Shown one piece after another: positions 33,966 to 45,659 of a DNA stretch of 64,000 bases. The stretch comes from Przewalskia tangutica (Eukaryota > Streptophyta > Magnoliopsida > Solanales > Solanaceae), in the NCBI GenBank assembly GCA_029844215.1, contig CM056728.1:8396001-8460000 (forward strand), in the 5' to 3' direction. The notes below the pieces were generated by a model, which saw nothing but the letters and a program-made list of their open reading frames with translations, did no database searches and had not been told where the DNA came from. Made by a program: the position numbers and the translations under genes. Each line of letters opens with the position of its first letter. Position 1 is the first letter of the stretch.

Positions 33966-36900
33966 TAGGGCTGGCCAGTGGGCCGGGCCGGGCTCACCGG
34001 GATCGAGATCGGGACGGGGTCGGGACGGAGAGAAGGGGCGGGGTCGGGCTGGGGCGGGCCCACCGGGGTCGGGACCGGCGGGACGATACCTGTCGTCGTC
34101 GCAGGTCAGTTGGGCAAATGGGTGGGGCAAGCGGGTTTTTTAAAAAAATTTTCCACTAAATTAAAAATACTAAATTACTAACAAAGTAACATTAACATAT
34201 AGTCATATAGTGATAGTCATAGATTCATATTATACTATTATAATATTATAGTATTATACTCATATATATAATATATTTATAAAGTATAAACTAAATAATT
34301 AAACAAAGACAAGAAGAGTGTAAAAAAACATCCCAAGACTGTTTTTGTGCCTCTTATATTATTAATTATTTCATTGAAATATCGAATATACAAGATTCAG
34401 AATTACAACATTGTAGTGTACTGTTGTTGAAAAAAGTGCAAAAGACATAGAAAATTTAAAAAATTGCAATGAAATAAATTACCAATTTGAAAATATTTTT
34501 TCTAGTTTCTTTATAATTTCGTGTGGTTCTTCGGTTGGAATTGGTATATTTTGGTCAAATTGTTCCACGTCGCTACTCATGCCTTAGGATAAGATGTCGT
34601 TGTAGTTTTCGTCTTCTTCTTCGTTAATCTCTGGTTGACCGCACCTTCTTCGCTCCGCTCGTATCCAATCTCTGAATAGTACCAACATCTCCAAGCTGTC
34701 TCCGGCTAATGAGTGTCTGTGTTCTCCTATTTGAAATCTGTCTGCAGAAAAAGCGCTTTCAGAAGCGATTGATGGCGCAGAATGTTCAAAATATCTCGCC
34801 ATCATTGAAAGTGTCGGAAATGTCTTCTCATTCGCATCCAATATTTCAGCAAGTCTTCCTTTCCGTCTTCATTGACAAACCGCTTGGTAAGGTAAAGTAC
34901 CTGCAAAATAAAAACATCGAACTCACTAATTTGGTTAGCGATACCATGCGCACATTCTATTTACGAGGCTTTCAATACTAGCGCGAAACAACATGTCTTT
35001 TTGAGGTTGTGTTGAAGTAGAAGAAGATAGTCTGGCCGATTGGTTACTAGCACTTTCTTCTTTGGTAATGCCGATATACTTTTTGCATTCATCTTCTACG
35101 CTATTCAACACTTCTTCTAGCGTTTGTTCAATAGGTGGCTCAACATTTAAATTTTTGGGAGTTGGAGGTGGTAGTACGTCCATCTGATTATAAATATTTT
35201 CAATAAGACTTTTACAACCCTCTACTTTAATAGTCGGGTTTAATACAGCACCAATAATATAAATTGGGGGAATAGGAATGAAATATTTCTTTAATTTCAT
35301 AAACATTTTTTTAATAGCTGCCTTATAAGCAGGTTTTTCCATATATTCTTTAAGAAGTAAAAATATTATAGCTATATAAAACAACATAGTTGAAATAGTA
35401 GGATAATATAAAGTAGAAAATTATTTTGTTGCTCGTTGAAAATTCTCTAGAAATACAATAAGTTCTTTAATTTTGTCTCAATCATTATCCACAATCATAT
35501 CATTTGGATTTTGATTATGGGCGTTAAAAAATAAAGTGATAGGTTTTCTATAGTCATAAGCAACAACTAGTTGGTCATATAAACAATTCCACCTAGTTGG
35601 TACTTCTTCGGGAATTTTTCTGTAAGATAGTCCACAATCGTGATAAGTTTTTTTATATTCTTTTCTCTGTTGAATTCTATTATTTTTAAAAATAAAGTTT
35701 ATAGCAAATTGTATTTTTTCAAGAATATCTTGAAAAAGTGAAAGACCATCCTTTACAACTAAGTTATAAATATGACACGCACATTTGATATGAAAATGTT
35801 TTGGAAAAGACGGAGTTAAAACTTCTTTTAAAATATAAATAGCAGAATTGTTAGAAGATGCACTATCTAATGTAATACTCATAACTTTATCAGTTATTCC
35901 GTAATAATCGCAGACTAAATAAATATTTTCTGAAATAAACTCACCAGTGTGCTTACTATCTATATATCTATATGCTAAAATACGTTTTTGCATAGACCAT
36001 TTATAATCTATCCAATGACAGGTTACCGTTATATAATCATGGTCGTTAGTACTACGACCTATATCAGAAGTTAGAGCGACTTTGCAATTTAAATGATATA
36101 ATGAATAACACAAATATTGTTGATATTCGTGTGCAAATTTAAACACGTCTCTCTTAACCGTTGATCTAGGAAAATCTTTATAAGCAGGATTATACGTATC
36201 TCTAATATAATGAATAAAACCAGGCGATTCAGGAAATGAAAAAGGCAAACCCTCCACAACAACTAATTTTGCTAGTGTTTCCCTATCTTTATGTTTATCG
36301 TATTTAGGGCCTACAACTCCCCCCATCATAGGGTTAATTTGATCCTGTACTTTGTCTGGGACAGTATGTGAACCTTGTCCCGATTGAGAGGACGCTTGCT
36401 CACCATCTTTTTCAATATTGTATTGGGCATGCAAGGCTTTGTGTTTTTGCAATAGGTGTCTTCCTAAACCCCCCGTCCCACCATGACCTTGTCCAGTTTT
36501 AAAAGAATAAACAGATTTACAAGTTTTACATATAGCTACTTGATTCGGCACGTCCCTGTCAAAATATTTCCATACAATTGATTTTAATAGTCGTTTTGCC
36601 GGACCTCGTCTCATACTAGGGGGGATAAGAGGCACTTCACTAGTGGGTGTATCATCATCTAGAGTGTCATCTAAATTAAAATCTTCTTCATTTTGAGGAT
36701 AAACATTTGTGTCAAGATCATATGGTATTTCAGGAAACAGTTCAGGATCTATAAAATCATCTTGTCTAGGAATACTAGAAGAAGTACCCTTGCCCTTGCC
36801 CTTCATACCCAAGGCCTGACCCAAAACATTTTTTGTTTTTTTCATTTTAATTATGGTAATAAATAGTGAAAGACTTAAAAAGTTAAAGATAATGAAATTA

Positions 36901-37536
36901 AATGTGCTAAATGAAATAAAAACAAAATAATAATTTAATGAGAGAACGAATGTACCAAACGCCGACGTAGAGTCGATGTGTAATCGAGAGAGGTTGAAAA
37001 TTGAAACTTTGCTCGATAGATTAATCCTCAAGCTAGTTGTCAACTTCACTCTCAATTCTCAAATTAATAAATAGAGTGAATATGTAGTATGTTGTATAGA
37101 AATAGATTGATTGAGATTTGAGAGATTAGAGATTGTAGGAAGATTGTGAGAAATAAGAAGAGAAAATGAGGTATTTATAGTTGGAAAATTGGGTTAAAGT
37201 GTAAATATAATAACTTAGGGGTTAAAAATAAATATAAAGGTGGTAGGGGGGGTTGGGGGAGTGGGGGAAGCCAAAAATGGTCGTTGCAATAACGACCAAA
37301 ATGTAAAATGACCGTTATTGCAACGGCTATTTTTGATAATTGGCGGGATCAGGGCGGGATCGGGGCGGGATCGAGACGGGACCGGAATGGGTCGGGTCCT
37401 GGCGGAACCGGGTCGGGCGGGACCATACCCTGTCCCGTCCCGGTTCGAGCCCCGGGCCCGCTATTTTTTATTTATTTATTTAAACGGTGTCGGGTCGGGT
37501 CGGGACCGGGTCGACCCGGCCCACTGGCCGGCCCTA
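33966..37536 (-). mobile_element. hAT transposon with broken transposase
   Basis: A 3571-bp element bounded by TAGGGCTGGCCAGTGGGCCG on the left and CGGCCCACTGGCCGGCCCTA on the right. It is flanked by the exact 8-bp TSD CTTTCAAC (33958-33965, 37537-37544). Both subterminal regions (about 33985-34085 and 37340-37520) are rich in repeated CGGG/GGGAC motifs, likely transposase-binding repeats. The transposase is on the minus strand. The element sits inside CACTA-like sequence. Confidence 0.92.
34584..36845 (-). pseudogene. hAT transposase, interrupted
   Basis: The likely start is the ATG at 36843-36845 (MKKTKNVLGQ...). An in-frame extension upstream to 37055 looks noncoding. A BED zinc finger has C106, C109, H130 and H135. 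The RNase H-like core has the first acidic motif LTSD (about D261), a second candidate in ITLDSASSN (about D327) and the family block CACHIYNLVVKDG. At 35478-35480 the frame is stopped by TGA, and about 72 bp further by TAA. The same frame then continues to 34935. A frameshift leads to the C-terminal dimerisation domain (34584-34841, LSMMARYF..IASESAFS), typical of hAT proteins. Total span is about 700 residues, normal for the family. It cannot produce full-length protein as read. Confidence 0.88.
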
Positions 37537-37544
37537 CTTTCAAC

Positions 37545-38023
37545 TAAAAAATTGTTCATTTTTGTAAAAGTAAAATTGTCACTAATTTATACATTTAGAT
37601 ACGAAAAATATTTTTTTTATATAAAAAGTTGTTTTTAGTGACGAAATTACTTATGTTCTACTACGAAATATATATAACTTTAGAGACAATTGACGTCATC
37701 ACTAATTAAACTAAACAATTAGTGACAAAATAGTTAATTTTGTCGGCATTAATAACCTTTTTAGTGACGAAAGCACACTATCAACTACAAATTTTTAAAC
37801 CTTTCTTGACGAATGAGTTCGTCATAAATACTATGCATTTGGGGACGAAAAAAACTCCGTAGATAATACAACTTTATTTAGCGACGATGCATTAAATCGT
37901 CTTTGAATACATTTAGTGACCCATGCTTTCGGGACGAATAATTTTTTGGGAATATTTCTGTGACGAAATATGACTTTTAAGTGATAAAATTATTCGTCAC
38001 TAATAATCGAATAAGTTGTAGTG
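37545..38023. mobile_element. CACTA-like terminal segment
   Basis: It carries many short subterminal repeats of the form AGTGACGAAA/TTCGTCAC and ends in TTGTAGTG (38016-38023), the complement of a CACTAC terminus. The left half is separated by the hAT insertion and its own terminus is not visible. It is a truncated or decayed CACTA relic. Confidence 0.55.
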
Positions 38024-38029
38024 TGTACT

Positions 38030-38208
38030 CAGTGGCGGACGCACACTTGTCAAAGGTGGTGCAAGTGATCCACCTATCATTTTCAACGTGACCCAATTTT
38101 GGCAGCCCGGTGTACTAAGTGACTCACCTATTGTTTTCAACGTGATCCAATTTTGACCCTTTATTAAATGTGTGCACCCGATTGGAAAATTCTGTGCGTC
38201 CGTCACTG
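38030..38208. mobile_element. hAT-type MITE
   Basis: A 179-bp element with inverted ends CAGTGGCGGACGCACA and TGTGCGTCCGTCACTG. It is flanked by the exact 8-bp TSD TGTGTACT (38022-38029, 38209-38216). It contains a 32-bp near-duplicate (about 38071 and 38126) around TTTTCAACGTGA.CCAATTTTG. It is noncoding. Confidence 0.85.
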
Positions 38209-38216
38209 TGTGTACT

Positions 38217-38908
38217 ACATTAATTATCTTGATATCCAAACGTGCTCATACAGCGTAATTTATCAATGTTATAAAGCGTAATTTTGCTAATTTACTATTT
38301 TATGTTCCTTTCTCAACTCTTTGTGTCTGTTATATTTATTTATTTACTAAGTGTAATTTATCTAAATTAGACTGTCAAACTAACCTATTAGAAAGTTATT
38401 AGTAAGGTAACAATTGGTAAGTTGCTATGTAAGTATTTATTAAGGAGGAGTGGAGCTTGAGGAGCAGGGCAATCCTTTGCTGTAGTTATCGTATTGTACC
38501 ATTGTACGTGCACTACAACCTCCTCGATCATCCAAAAAAAACGTAGTCCAATTATAAATACGAGTTTCACTTGGAAGAATTATAATTAAAGGCGGGATAA
38601 CACACTACCAAAGGAGTCATACAAGAATAGAACTTCGATTATGTAACTTCTTCATGACAGTTTCACACTTACTTTGACACACAAATAATAACTCAGTTGT
38701 TCATTCCTTTTGATTTATATTTGTTTGGATGCTATCAACTTTGTATTAAAATATAATTGAAGAATTTATGTTCGTTCTGAAACCTTTTGCTAAACGAATC
38801 CCAATTTGAATATGAATGAGTTAATGTGTTTCTTCAATTAAGATTTATCTCATCAAATAGATAATCTTGTCAAGAATATAATTGTCATCACAAAATAAAT
38901 ATGGTATT
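38217..38908. other. intergenic, no feature recognised
   Basis: AT-rich sequence without recognisable gene or repeat boundaries. Confidence 0.45.
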
Positions 38909-39119
38909 TGTTGAGATATAAAAAGGAAACTTAGAAGACTTATTAAATAGTTCCAGAGGTAGTTAACAAAGTGGTTAGGAAGTTAGAAGATTGTTAAAGA
39001 GTAGTGAACTCTTTTCTTCTTCCTTTTCTAGTTCTGAATATTTCTATTCTATAAGATTTCTGCATTATGTTAAAGTGTATACAAGGTGTATATTCAGTGA
39101 ATATCACCTGATTTCTACA
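38909..39119 (+). mobile_element. Copia 5' LTR (211 bp)
   Basis: It runs from TGTTGAGATATAAAAAGG to TTTCTACA, directly followed by TGGTATCAGAG. The TG/CA ends and primer-binding site define it. With no second copy in the window, the left edge is inferred. Confidence 0.65.
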
Positions 39120-39131
39120 TGGTATCAGAGT
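39120..39131 (+). other. primer-binding site, tRNA-Met type
   Basis: TGGTATCAGAGT lies directly at the LTR end. It is the usual Copia priming sequence with one mismatch at the last base. Confidence 0.8.
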
Positions 39132-39343
39132 CCGATCAATACTGGGACATATATCAAGCTTCCACAATCAAATTCTGAAGGAGAAACTACAGTTCGTGGT
39201 GGAAAATACATCAGAACATTTCTTGAAGTTTTCAGCAAATTCTGGTACTCGTCTGATATTTTGATATTCTGGACTCTTCTTATCTCTGTTGTTGTGAATA
39301 TTTATTTCACTAAATCTATTCTTACAACAGTTCTAAAAGAATA

Positions 39344-39442
39344 TCTTGATCATCATCTTGATATTCATTTCACAGAATATCTTGATCATCATCTTGATCT
39401 TTATTTCACAGCTTGATCATCATGTTGATCTTCATTTCACAG
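39344..39442. repeat. short tandem repeat in the Copia leader
   Basis: Three imperfect units of about 30-36 bp share CTTGATCATCATCTTGAT and ATTTCACAG. They lie between primer-binding site and gag, in noncoding leader. Confidence 0.75.
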
Positions 39443-39516
39443 TGTGTATGAGTGTCTTGTTATCTTACCTTACTGTCTACCATACTTCTTCTGTTATCTC
39501 TTTTCTAAAGTAGAAA

Positions 39517-42500
39517 ATGGCCACTGAGAAAACACCATCCGGTGGTAACCAAAACACAATGCCTATAGAAACCCCAGGGATCACTACTGTCATCACAATA
39601 TTGGACCATAATCATCCCTTGTTTCTACAATCTTTTGATGTGAGTGGAGTGTCTCTGATATCTTTTCAGCTTCTTGGATAAGAGAATTATGCTCTCTTGA
39701 GTAAGTCTATGAGGATAGCTTTACTTGGTAGGAACAAAATTGGTTTTGTGAATGGAAAATGTAATAAAAAAAGTTATAGGGAAGAGTTATGGGATCAATG
39801 GGACAGGGTGAATGCTATGGTACAAGCTTGGTTGATGAATTCAGTCTCAAGTGGTTTGTTGAGTGGAGTTTTGTATACAAATACAACCTATGAAGTCTGG
39901 GGGGACTTAAGAGAGAGATTTGACAAACTAGATGGCTCAAGAACATATGATCTTCACAGGGAAATAGCCATTTTGTCACAAGAAAACTCTAGTGTGGTTG
40001 AATAGTTTTCTAAGTTGAAGACTCTCTGGGTTGCTCCTCCTAGTTGTGGGTGTCCTAAGTATAAGGAGTTTGTGGAATATCTTCAAAGATAAAAGTTGCA
40101 TCAGTTCTTGATGGGGTTATATGAGAATTACATGCAAGCAAGAAGCCAAATTTTGATAATGTTCGTATTACCTACTGTGAACAAAGCTTACTCTATGATC
40201 ACCAGTGATGAGAGTCAAAAGTTAGTCTCAGCCAAATATGCAGGACTGCTAGGGGCTGGTCCCAATGGTGTAGGTCACAATATGAATCATGACCCTACTG
40301 TTATGTACTCTAGAACAGGTTTTAATACATATAAATTTAATAAATTTATCCTAGTCTGTGAGGTGCGTAAGACGAGGAGACATACTAAGGAAACTTGCTA
40401 CAAGGTAGTTGGTTATCCTCCAAACTTTAAGTTCAAAAGAAAGAAATATGCTACACACAATGTATACACTCAATCTGCTGAAGCTGAGAGTGAAGGTAGA
40501 AAGAATGTACAACAAAAGTATAGTGCATCAACAAATTCAGTGTGGCAAGGAGCTCCAGTGATGTCTCAGGCTCAGTATGAGCAGATAGTCAAGCTACTGA
40601 GTCAGAACTTGGAACATAATGGATCTACTAACTCACAATAAGAACCACATGCTACACAAACTGCAGCAAATACAACAGGTATGAATCACAAGGTATTGGC
40701 TCTGACTAACATTCTTAAAAAATGGATTATTGACACTGGTGCTACAAATCATTTGGTGTCTGATTTACAAATGTTAGATAAATCTTTTAGAATAGAAGAC
40801 TCTTCTGATCATCAGCAAGTACATTTTCCTAATGAAGAAAAGGTTAAAGTAACACATACATGTTCCAATACCATTTCTAACAGAAGTTGCCTTATGAATG
40901 TATTTTACTTACCATAATTTAAGTTTAATTTGATGTCTGTTTCTCAACTAACCAGAGAACTACATTGTGCTGCAACCTTCTACCATGACTTTTGTGTATT
41001 TCAGGATCTTTACAGTGGGAGGGTGAAGGAGATTGGTAGGCTACGAAATGGACTATACATATTAGTGGATCAGGAGTCAAAAGAAAGTTTAAAAGAAGAA
41101 TTGAAATTAGGATTACATGTAAAGCAGTCTATAGATACTGTTAGTATGACAAAAGATGAAATAGATTTGTGGCATAAAAGGTTTGGACATACTTCTAGCA
41201 ATGTACTGAGTAAGTTGATTAAAGCCAAACTTAAGGACATATCCAGTACTGCGAAAAACTATAATGTCTGTCCTTGTGCTAAACAATGTAGATTACCTTT
41301 TCATCTGAGTAATAATACTAGTATGTCTAGCTTTGATCTTGTACACATAGATATTTGGGGACCTTATAAAGTACCAACCTATAATGGAAAGAAATACTTT
41401 CTTACAATAGTAGATGATTGATGCGCGATTTATGCACACACTAACGCAAGTGCACGTGTCGTGACAAGTAATATAGTCTAGAAGACCGAGTTATCGTCCT
41501 CAGGGACTGGTTTTCAAGTACCGATTATCTATGCTTTAGTTTCTATTTGGTTAACGTTAATTGAGTTGAAATTCTAAACTAATACTGCAGGAAATAAACT
41601 AATTATGAAAATACTTTGATTTAAATCAGTTATGATGGAGAATTAGGGCTTTCAAGATCATCAACTATCCACTCTATTCAATCCTTAATACAATTATACT
41701 ACTTCTTCTTCTACGTTAAGATAGCAGGTTAACTAGACCGTTTTATACTCCTGTTAAGGTAATATAAACACTCAACCCCAATGGAGAACCCTTCTATCTT
41801 TCGATGACAAGATTGACTACAAATGAGGATTAAGAGCAATAACCTATTAAGCTACACAAGTATCGGGGTACTTTCGTCCACGATTTAAACCTATGTTTAT
41901 TCAACTATATCATATTCACAATCTCCCCTTTCGTATTTCGATTAGAACTCATATAAGTGATGATAACTAGTGATCAATTAATTATCAAGCAATCAAAGCA
42001 ATTATTGAATAAATCTTAAGCAAGTGAAGAAGAAATCAACTAATGTATTAATTCATGAATAAGAGTTTCAAGTGAATCACAAGGAAATCCCTAAAAAAGT
42101 AATTAGCTCCTAGCCATAGTCACGCTAAGAACTAATATAATCTCCAAACATGAACTGAAATAAACAAAGCAAAAGAAAGAAAAGAAAAATACTCAAGAAC
42201 AAGTCTCCAAGCCTTCTAGCATCCAAGGATTGTGTTGTGGAATATTTACAAGATGGAATGGTGGATGGAGAATGGGATGGGTGATTGATGAATTCTTCTA
42301 AAGATGTAGAGACTATTTATAGCCCAAGAATCCTTTAGGTAAAGGGTTAGGGATTATGTAGGTAGGAAAAGTTATGGAATCCTTTAGGTAAATGGTTTAG
42401 GAAAAGTTATGGAATCCTTTTAGGTAAAGGATTAAGGATTATGTAGGTAGGAAAAGTTATCCCTTTTGGACCCTGAAAACGTGTCAAATTCGGCCAAAAA

Positions 42501-43878
42501 CTCAGAAATCTCGCGTCGGCGTCGTGGCCCTGCAACTGGCGCCATGGCGCCGAAAAACCTGCAGCAAAATCATCTTTCTGAACATTCAGCGCCGCGGCGC
42601 CTGAGGCGTTTTTCTGGCGGATTTTCGCTTCGTCGTCCTTTTTTCGTCCGGTCTTCGTCTGATTTCTTCTATACTTTCCGGAACTTATTAGACTTCATTT
42701 CTTGGCCCTTTTCTATGCAATTCCATCTCATTTATGCTCATTTCATCTCCTTTTTGTCATTTCTCCATTTCTGACCGCTGTGACACAAAAGAAAGGAAAA
42801 CGACTCTAATACTATACTAAACATAAATGAAATGAGTAAAATACTAATTAAAAATGACTCAAAAGGTGTATATAAAATACACCGATCAATGATTACACAA
42901 AAATGACATGGATATATCTGCTCAAACTAAAATCAGATGTTTGTGTGGTTATGCAGCAATTTCTCAGTTTTGTACAAACTCAATTCAATAAAATAGTGAA
43001 AATTGTTAGGACTGATAATGGAACTGAATTTGTAAATGAAATATGTACAAAGATATTTCTCACCTTAGGTATAATATATCAAATGTCATGTACCTACACA
43101 CCACAATAAAATGGGGTAGCAGAAAGGAAACATAGACATATACTGGATATAACTAGAGCTATAAGACTCCAGACCAACATACCATTAACATTCTGGGGAT
43201 TGTGTACAAGCTGATGTATATCTGATTAATAGACTACCTTCTGTAGTAAATAGTACAACTCCTTATGAGAAACTATACAAGAAGAAACCAGCAATTAGTC
43301 ATCTCAAAGTATTAGGATGTCTATGTTTTGCAAAAAAATAAAGTTCATCTGATAAACTACAATCTAGAGTAAGAACTTGTGCTATGATGAGAGATTCAGA
43401 AAACCAAAAGGGGTATATCCTTTATGACTTACAAAATAAAAATTTTATAGTCAATAGAGATGTTACATTCAGGGAGACATAATTCCCTTTCAAGAATAAC
43501 ACACCAGAAAAACCAATATTCTTAGGTGGGAATAATGACACAGAAACAATCATATATATGCATATAGTTAATTAACAGGAAGGAATAATCACACTAGAAC
43601 ATAATCAACAAGAAAACAACTAGAAAAACCAACATACAACATCTGCAGATCAAACATTTGGCTCAGAAATTGTGGCATATGAAGCTCCTAGTCAACCTCA
43701 ATTACAGTCTAATCCATCTATCAGAAAATCCAATAGAACAAATCAACCACCTCTATGGTTGAGAGATTTTGTAACTAAGAAATCTGAAACTACAAATATA
43801 CCATACTCTATAGCTAATTATATATCATATGATACTGTCTCATCTAAATATAGATCATTTATTACTGCTTTGTCATAA
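39517..43878 (+). pseudogene. Copia gag-protease-integrase, interrupted
   Basis: The frame begins ATG at 39517 (MATEKTPSGG). Gag runs to 40641 but is broken by TAA (39679), TAG (40003) and TAA (40090). Protease has its active-site DTGA at 40732. The gag-pre-integrase region carries LWHKRFGH (about 41168). Integrase begins DLVHIDIWGPY (about 41338). The frame stops at the solo LTR and resumes exactly after one copy of the TSD at 42889. The second integrase motif VRTDNGTEF follows (about 43008), then a TAA in place of the Gln of the PQ.NG motif (43107). The linker region ends near 43878. No reverse transcriptase follows. It is not functional. Confidence 0.85.
41419..42888 (-). mobile_element. 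solo Athila-like LTR in Copia integrase
   Basis: A 1470-bp sequence, TGATGCGCGATTTATGCACA to GTATATAAAATACACCGATCA, flanked by the exact TSD ATGAT (41414-41418, 42889-42893). No internal region is attached, so it is a solo LTR left by recombination between the two LTRs of a former full element. Removing it with one TSD copy restores the Copia integrase frame. It carries the GC-rich block at about 42510-42620. Confidence 0.93.
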
Positions 43879-43925
43879 GTAACAAAACCTAAAAACTATA
43901 ATGAAGATCTAAAGATCTAAGGTGG

Positions 43926-44820
43926 ATAGGGCAACCATAATACAAGATGAAATTCCCAAAATACCCTTAGGTCGATCCGCGTTTTATACTCTGTGTAGGG
44001 TCTTCATAGTTTCGGTGATGAAATAGGCTCGACAACTCAATAATCTCCCATTTAGAGACTAATTTCAATCATCTGTCTCCATCTGTAGCGGCGACTCCGA
44101 TCCTCATCCAATAAGTTCAACTGAAGTTGCACACAACTTTAGTTTATCATTCGACACGTCCTTCGTCAGCATGTTTGTTAGATTCTGACTCCCTAGGATC
44201 TTCTCAAGAACTAATACTCAATCTTCTAAAGTTGATCTGATGAAATGGTACCAGAGTTGTATGTGCTTCGTGCGAGCATGATATACTGAGTTCTTTGCCA
44301 AATAAATGGCACTCTGGCTATCACAGTATAGCACACTCCCATCGTGGTGATCCAATTCCCTTAGAAAAGATTGTAGGCTCATCATCTTCTTCGTGGCCTC
44401 TGTCATGGAAACGTACCCAGCCTCACAACTAGAGAGAGCTACTATCTTCTGTAACTTTGAAACCCAACAAATTGCAGTACCTCTAAAGGTGTAAATATAT
44501 CCAGATGTGCTCTTTCTGCTATCAACATCACCACCATTGTCAACATCAAAATATCCCTGCAATCCTATTTTTGACTTCCTGAAACACAACACTGAACTTA
44601 AGCTGCCCTTCAGATACCTGAAAAACCACTTCACAACCTCTAGTGTTGCTTTTCCGGATTGCTTATAAACCTGCTAACAACTGCCATTGCATGTGCAATG
44701 TCTGGCTTCGTACATACTATCGCGTACATAAGACTGCCAATAGCAACAGGTCGATCCGCGTTCCACACTCTGCGTAGGGTCTTCATAGTGTCGGCGATGA
44801 ATTAGGCTCCACAACTTAAC
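43926..44820 (-). pseudogene. Copia RNase H and 3' LTR remnant
   Basis: The minus-strand frame at 44218-44634 encodes a Copia RNase H: VKWFFRYLKG, the STSGYI block, the ALSSCEAGY block and a terminal HARTKHI block. Upstream of it, 44640-44750 encodes the preceding GSLMYA...CTKPDIAH block. A segment of about 70 bp (43970-44040) is repeated at 44749-44818 with several changes. Both look like the start of the same LTR, each next to a purine-rich stretch, so the remnant seems to be a deletion product. Frameshifts and missing domains show it is dead. Confidence 0.75.
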
Positions 44821-44821
44821 A

Positions 44822-44925
44822 GTTCTTTCTTTAAGTTGTTTCCATTATTAAGAAGAACATTATTATGTTAGTTTTTTAAGTTGTTTCCATTATTAAGAAG
44901 AACATTATTATGTTGTTAGTTTTTC
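44822..44925. repeat. 47-bp direct repeat, two copies
   Basis: The segment TTTAAGTTGTTTCCATTATT, continuing AAGAAGAACATTATTATGTT, occurs twice in tandem. It lies beside the LTR-like segment of the Copia remnant. There is no coding content. Confidence 0.8.
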
Positions 44926-45325
44926 GTGTTTCTTATGAAGTATCTTGTGTTGTCAAAAGGAAATATAAGACATCTCCAAATGACGAGAGCATTCCTTGAA
45001 GTGAATATAGTAGAATTAAAGTTTATAAATAAGGACATGCCTATGATTGTAAAATATAGCAACTCACTTCCAGAAGAGATTTGGAAAAGTAGCATGATGT
45101 TATTATTAAAATGAATGGTCATTATTAACTTGTCATTGATCTTGCCTATGAATTTTTTGACCGTGACCTTAAAGATAATAATTTTCTCCTTGAATGAGAT
45201 ATCCACCATATGGATGGTGTCATGAAAGTTCTTGTTCTACCAGATTAATTGAGAGGTCTCGAAGAGCCAACACAATTTTAGAGGAATTAAATTGATTATC
45301 AACACAGTATTTTATTGTACCAAGT
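44926..45325. other. unassigned sequence left of the CACTA element
   Basis: AT-rich, with overlapping short frames on both strands and no recognised domain. It ends in the TSD AGT (45323-45325). It may be decayed retroelement sequence. Confidence 0.4.
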
Positions 45326-45659
45326 CCCTACAAAAAAAAAAACCTACCGTGACAGTTTGGGTGTGACGGTTTTAAAAACCGTCACACGTTATGACGATTT
45401 TAGCATTGACTTTCTGGTCTTGTAACGGTTTTAAAAACCGTCACACGTTATGACGGTTTTAGCATTGACTTTCTGGTCAATGAGACTTTGTGATAGATAT
45501 GTGACAGTTTTATTAATTGTCACAGCTTTGTGACAGTGGTATGACGATTATTTCAACCGTCACATGTGTTTGTGACGGTTTCTAAAATACTAATTTAATT
45601 TTCTTTTTTTTTATAAATAATATATACCCGACCCGACCCATTTTATTTCTAAACCCGAT

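Larger units (their letters stand above)
38909..43925 (+). mobile_element. Copia element, 3'-truncated, split by a solo LTR
   Basis: A short LTR, a tRNA-Met type primer-binding site, gag, protease, gag-pre-integrase and integrase are in Copia order. The sequence stops matching near 43925, before reverse transcriptase, and abuts a minus-strand Copia remnant. No 3' LTR of this element is present. A solo Athila-like LTR (41419-42888) lies inside the integrase. Confidence 0.85.

Noticed and set aside
34709..34981. Plus-strand frame opposite the hAT dimerisation domain
   Set aside because: It is a shadow of the minus-strand transposase.
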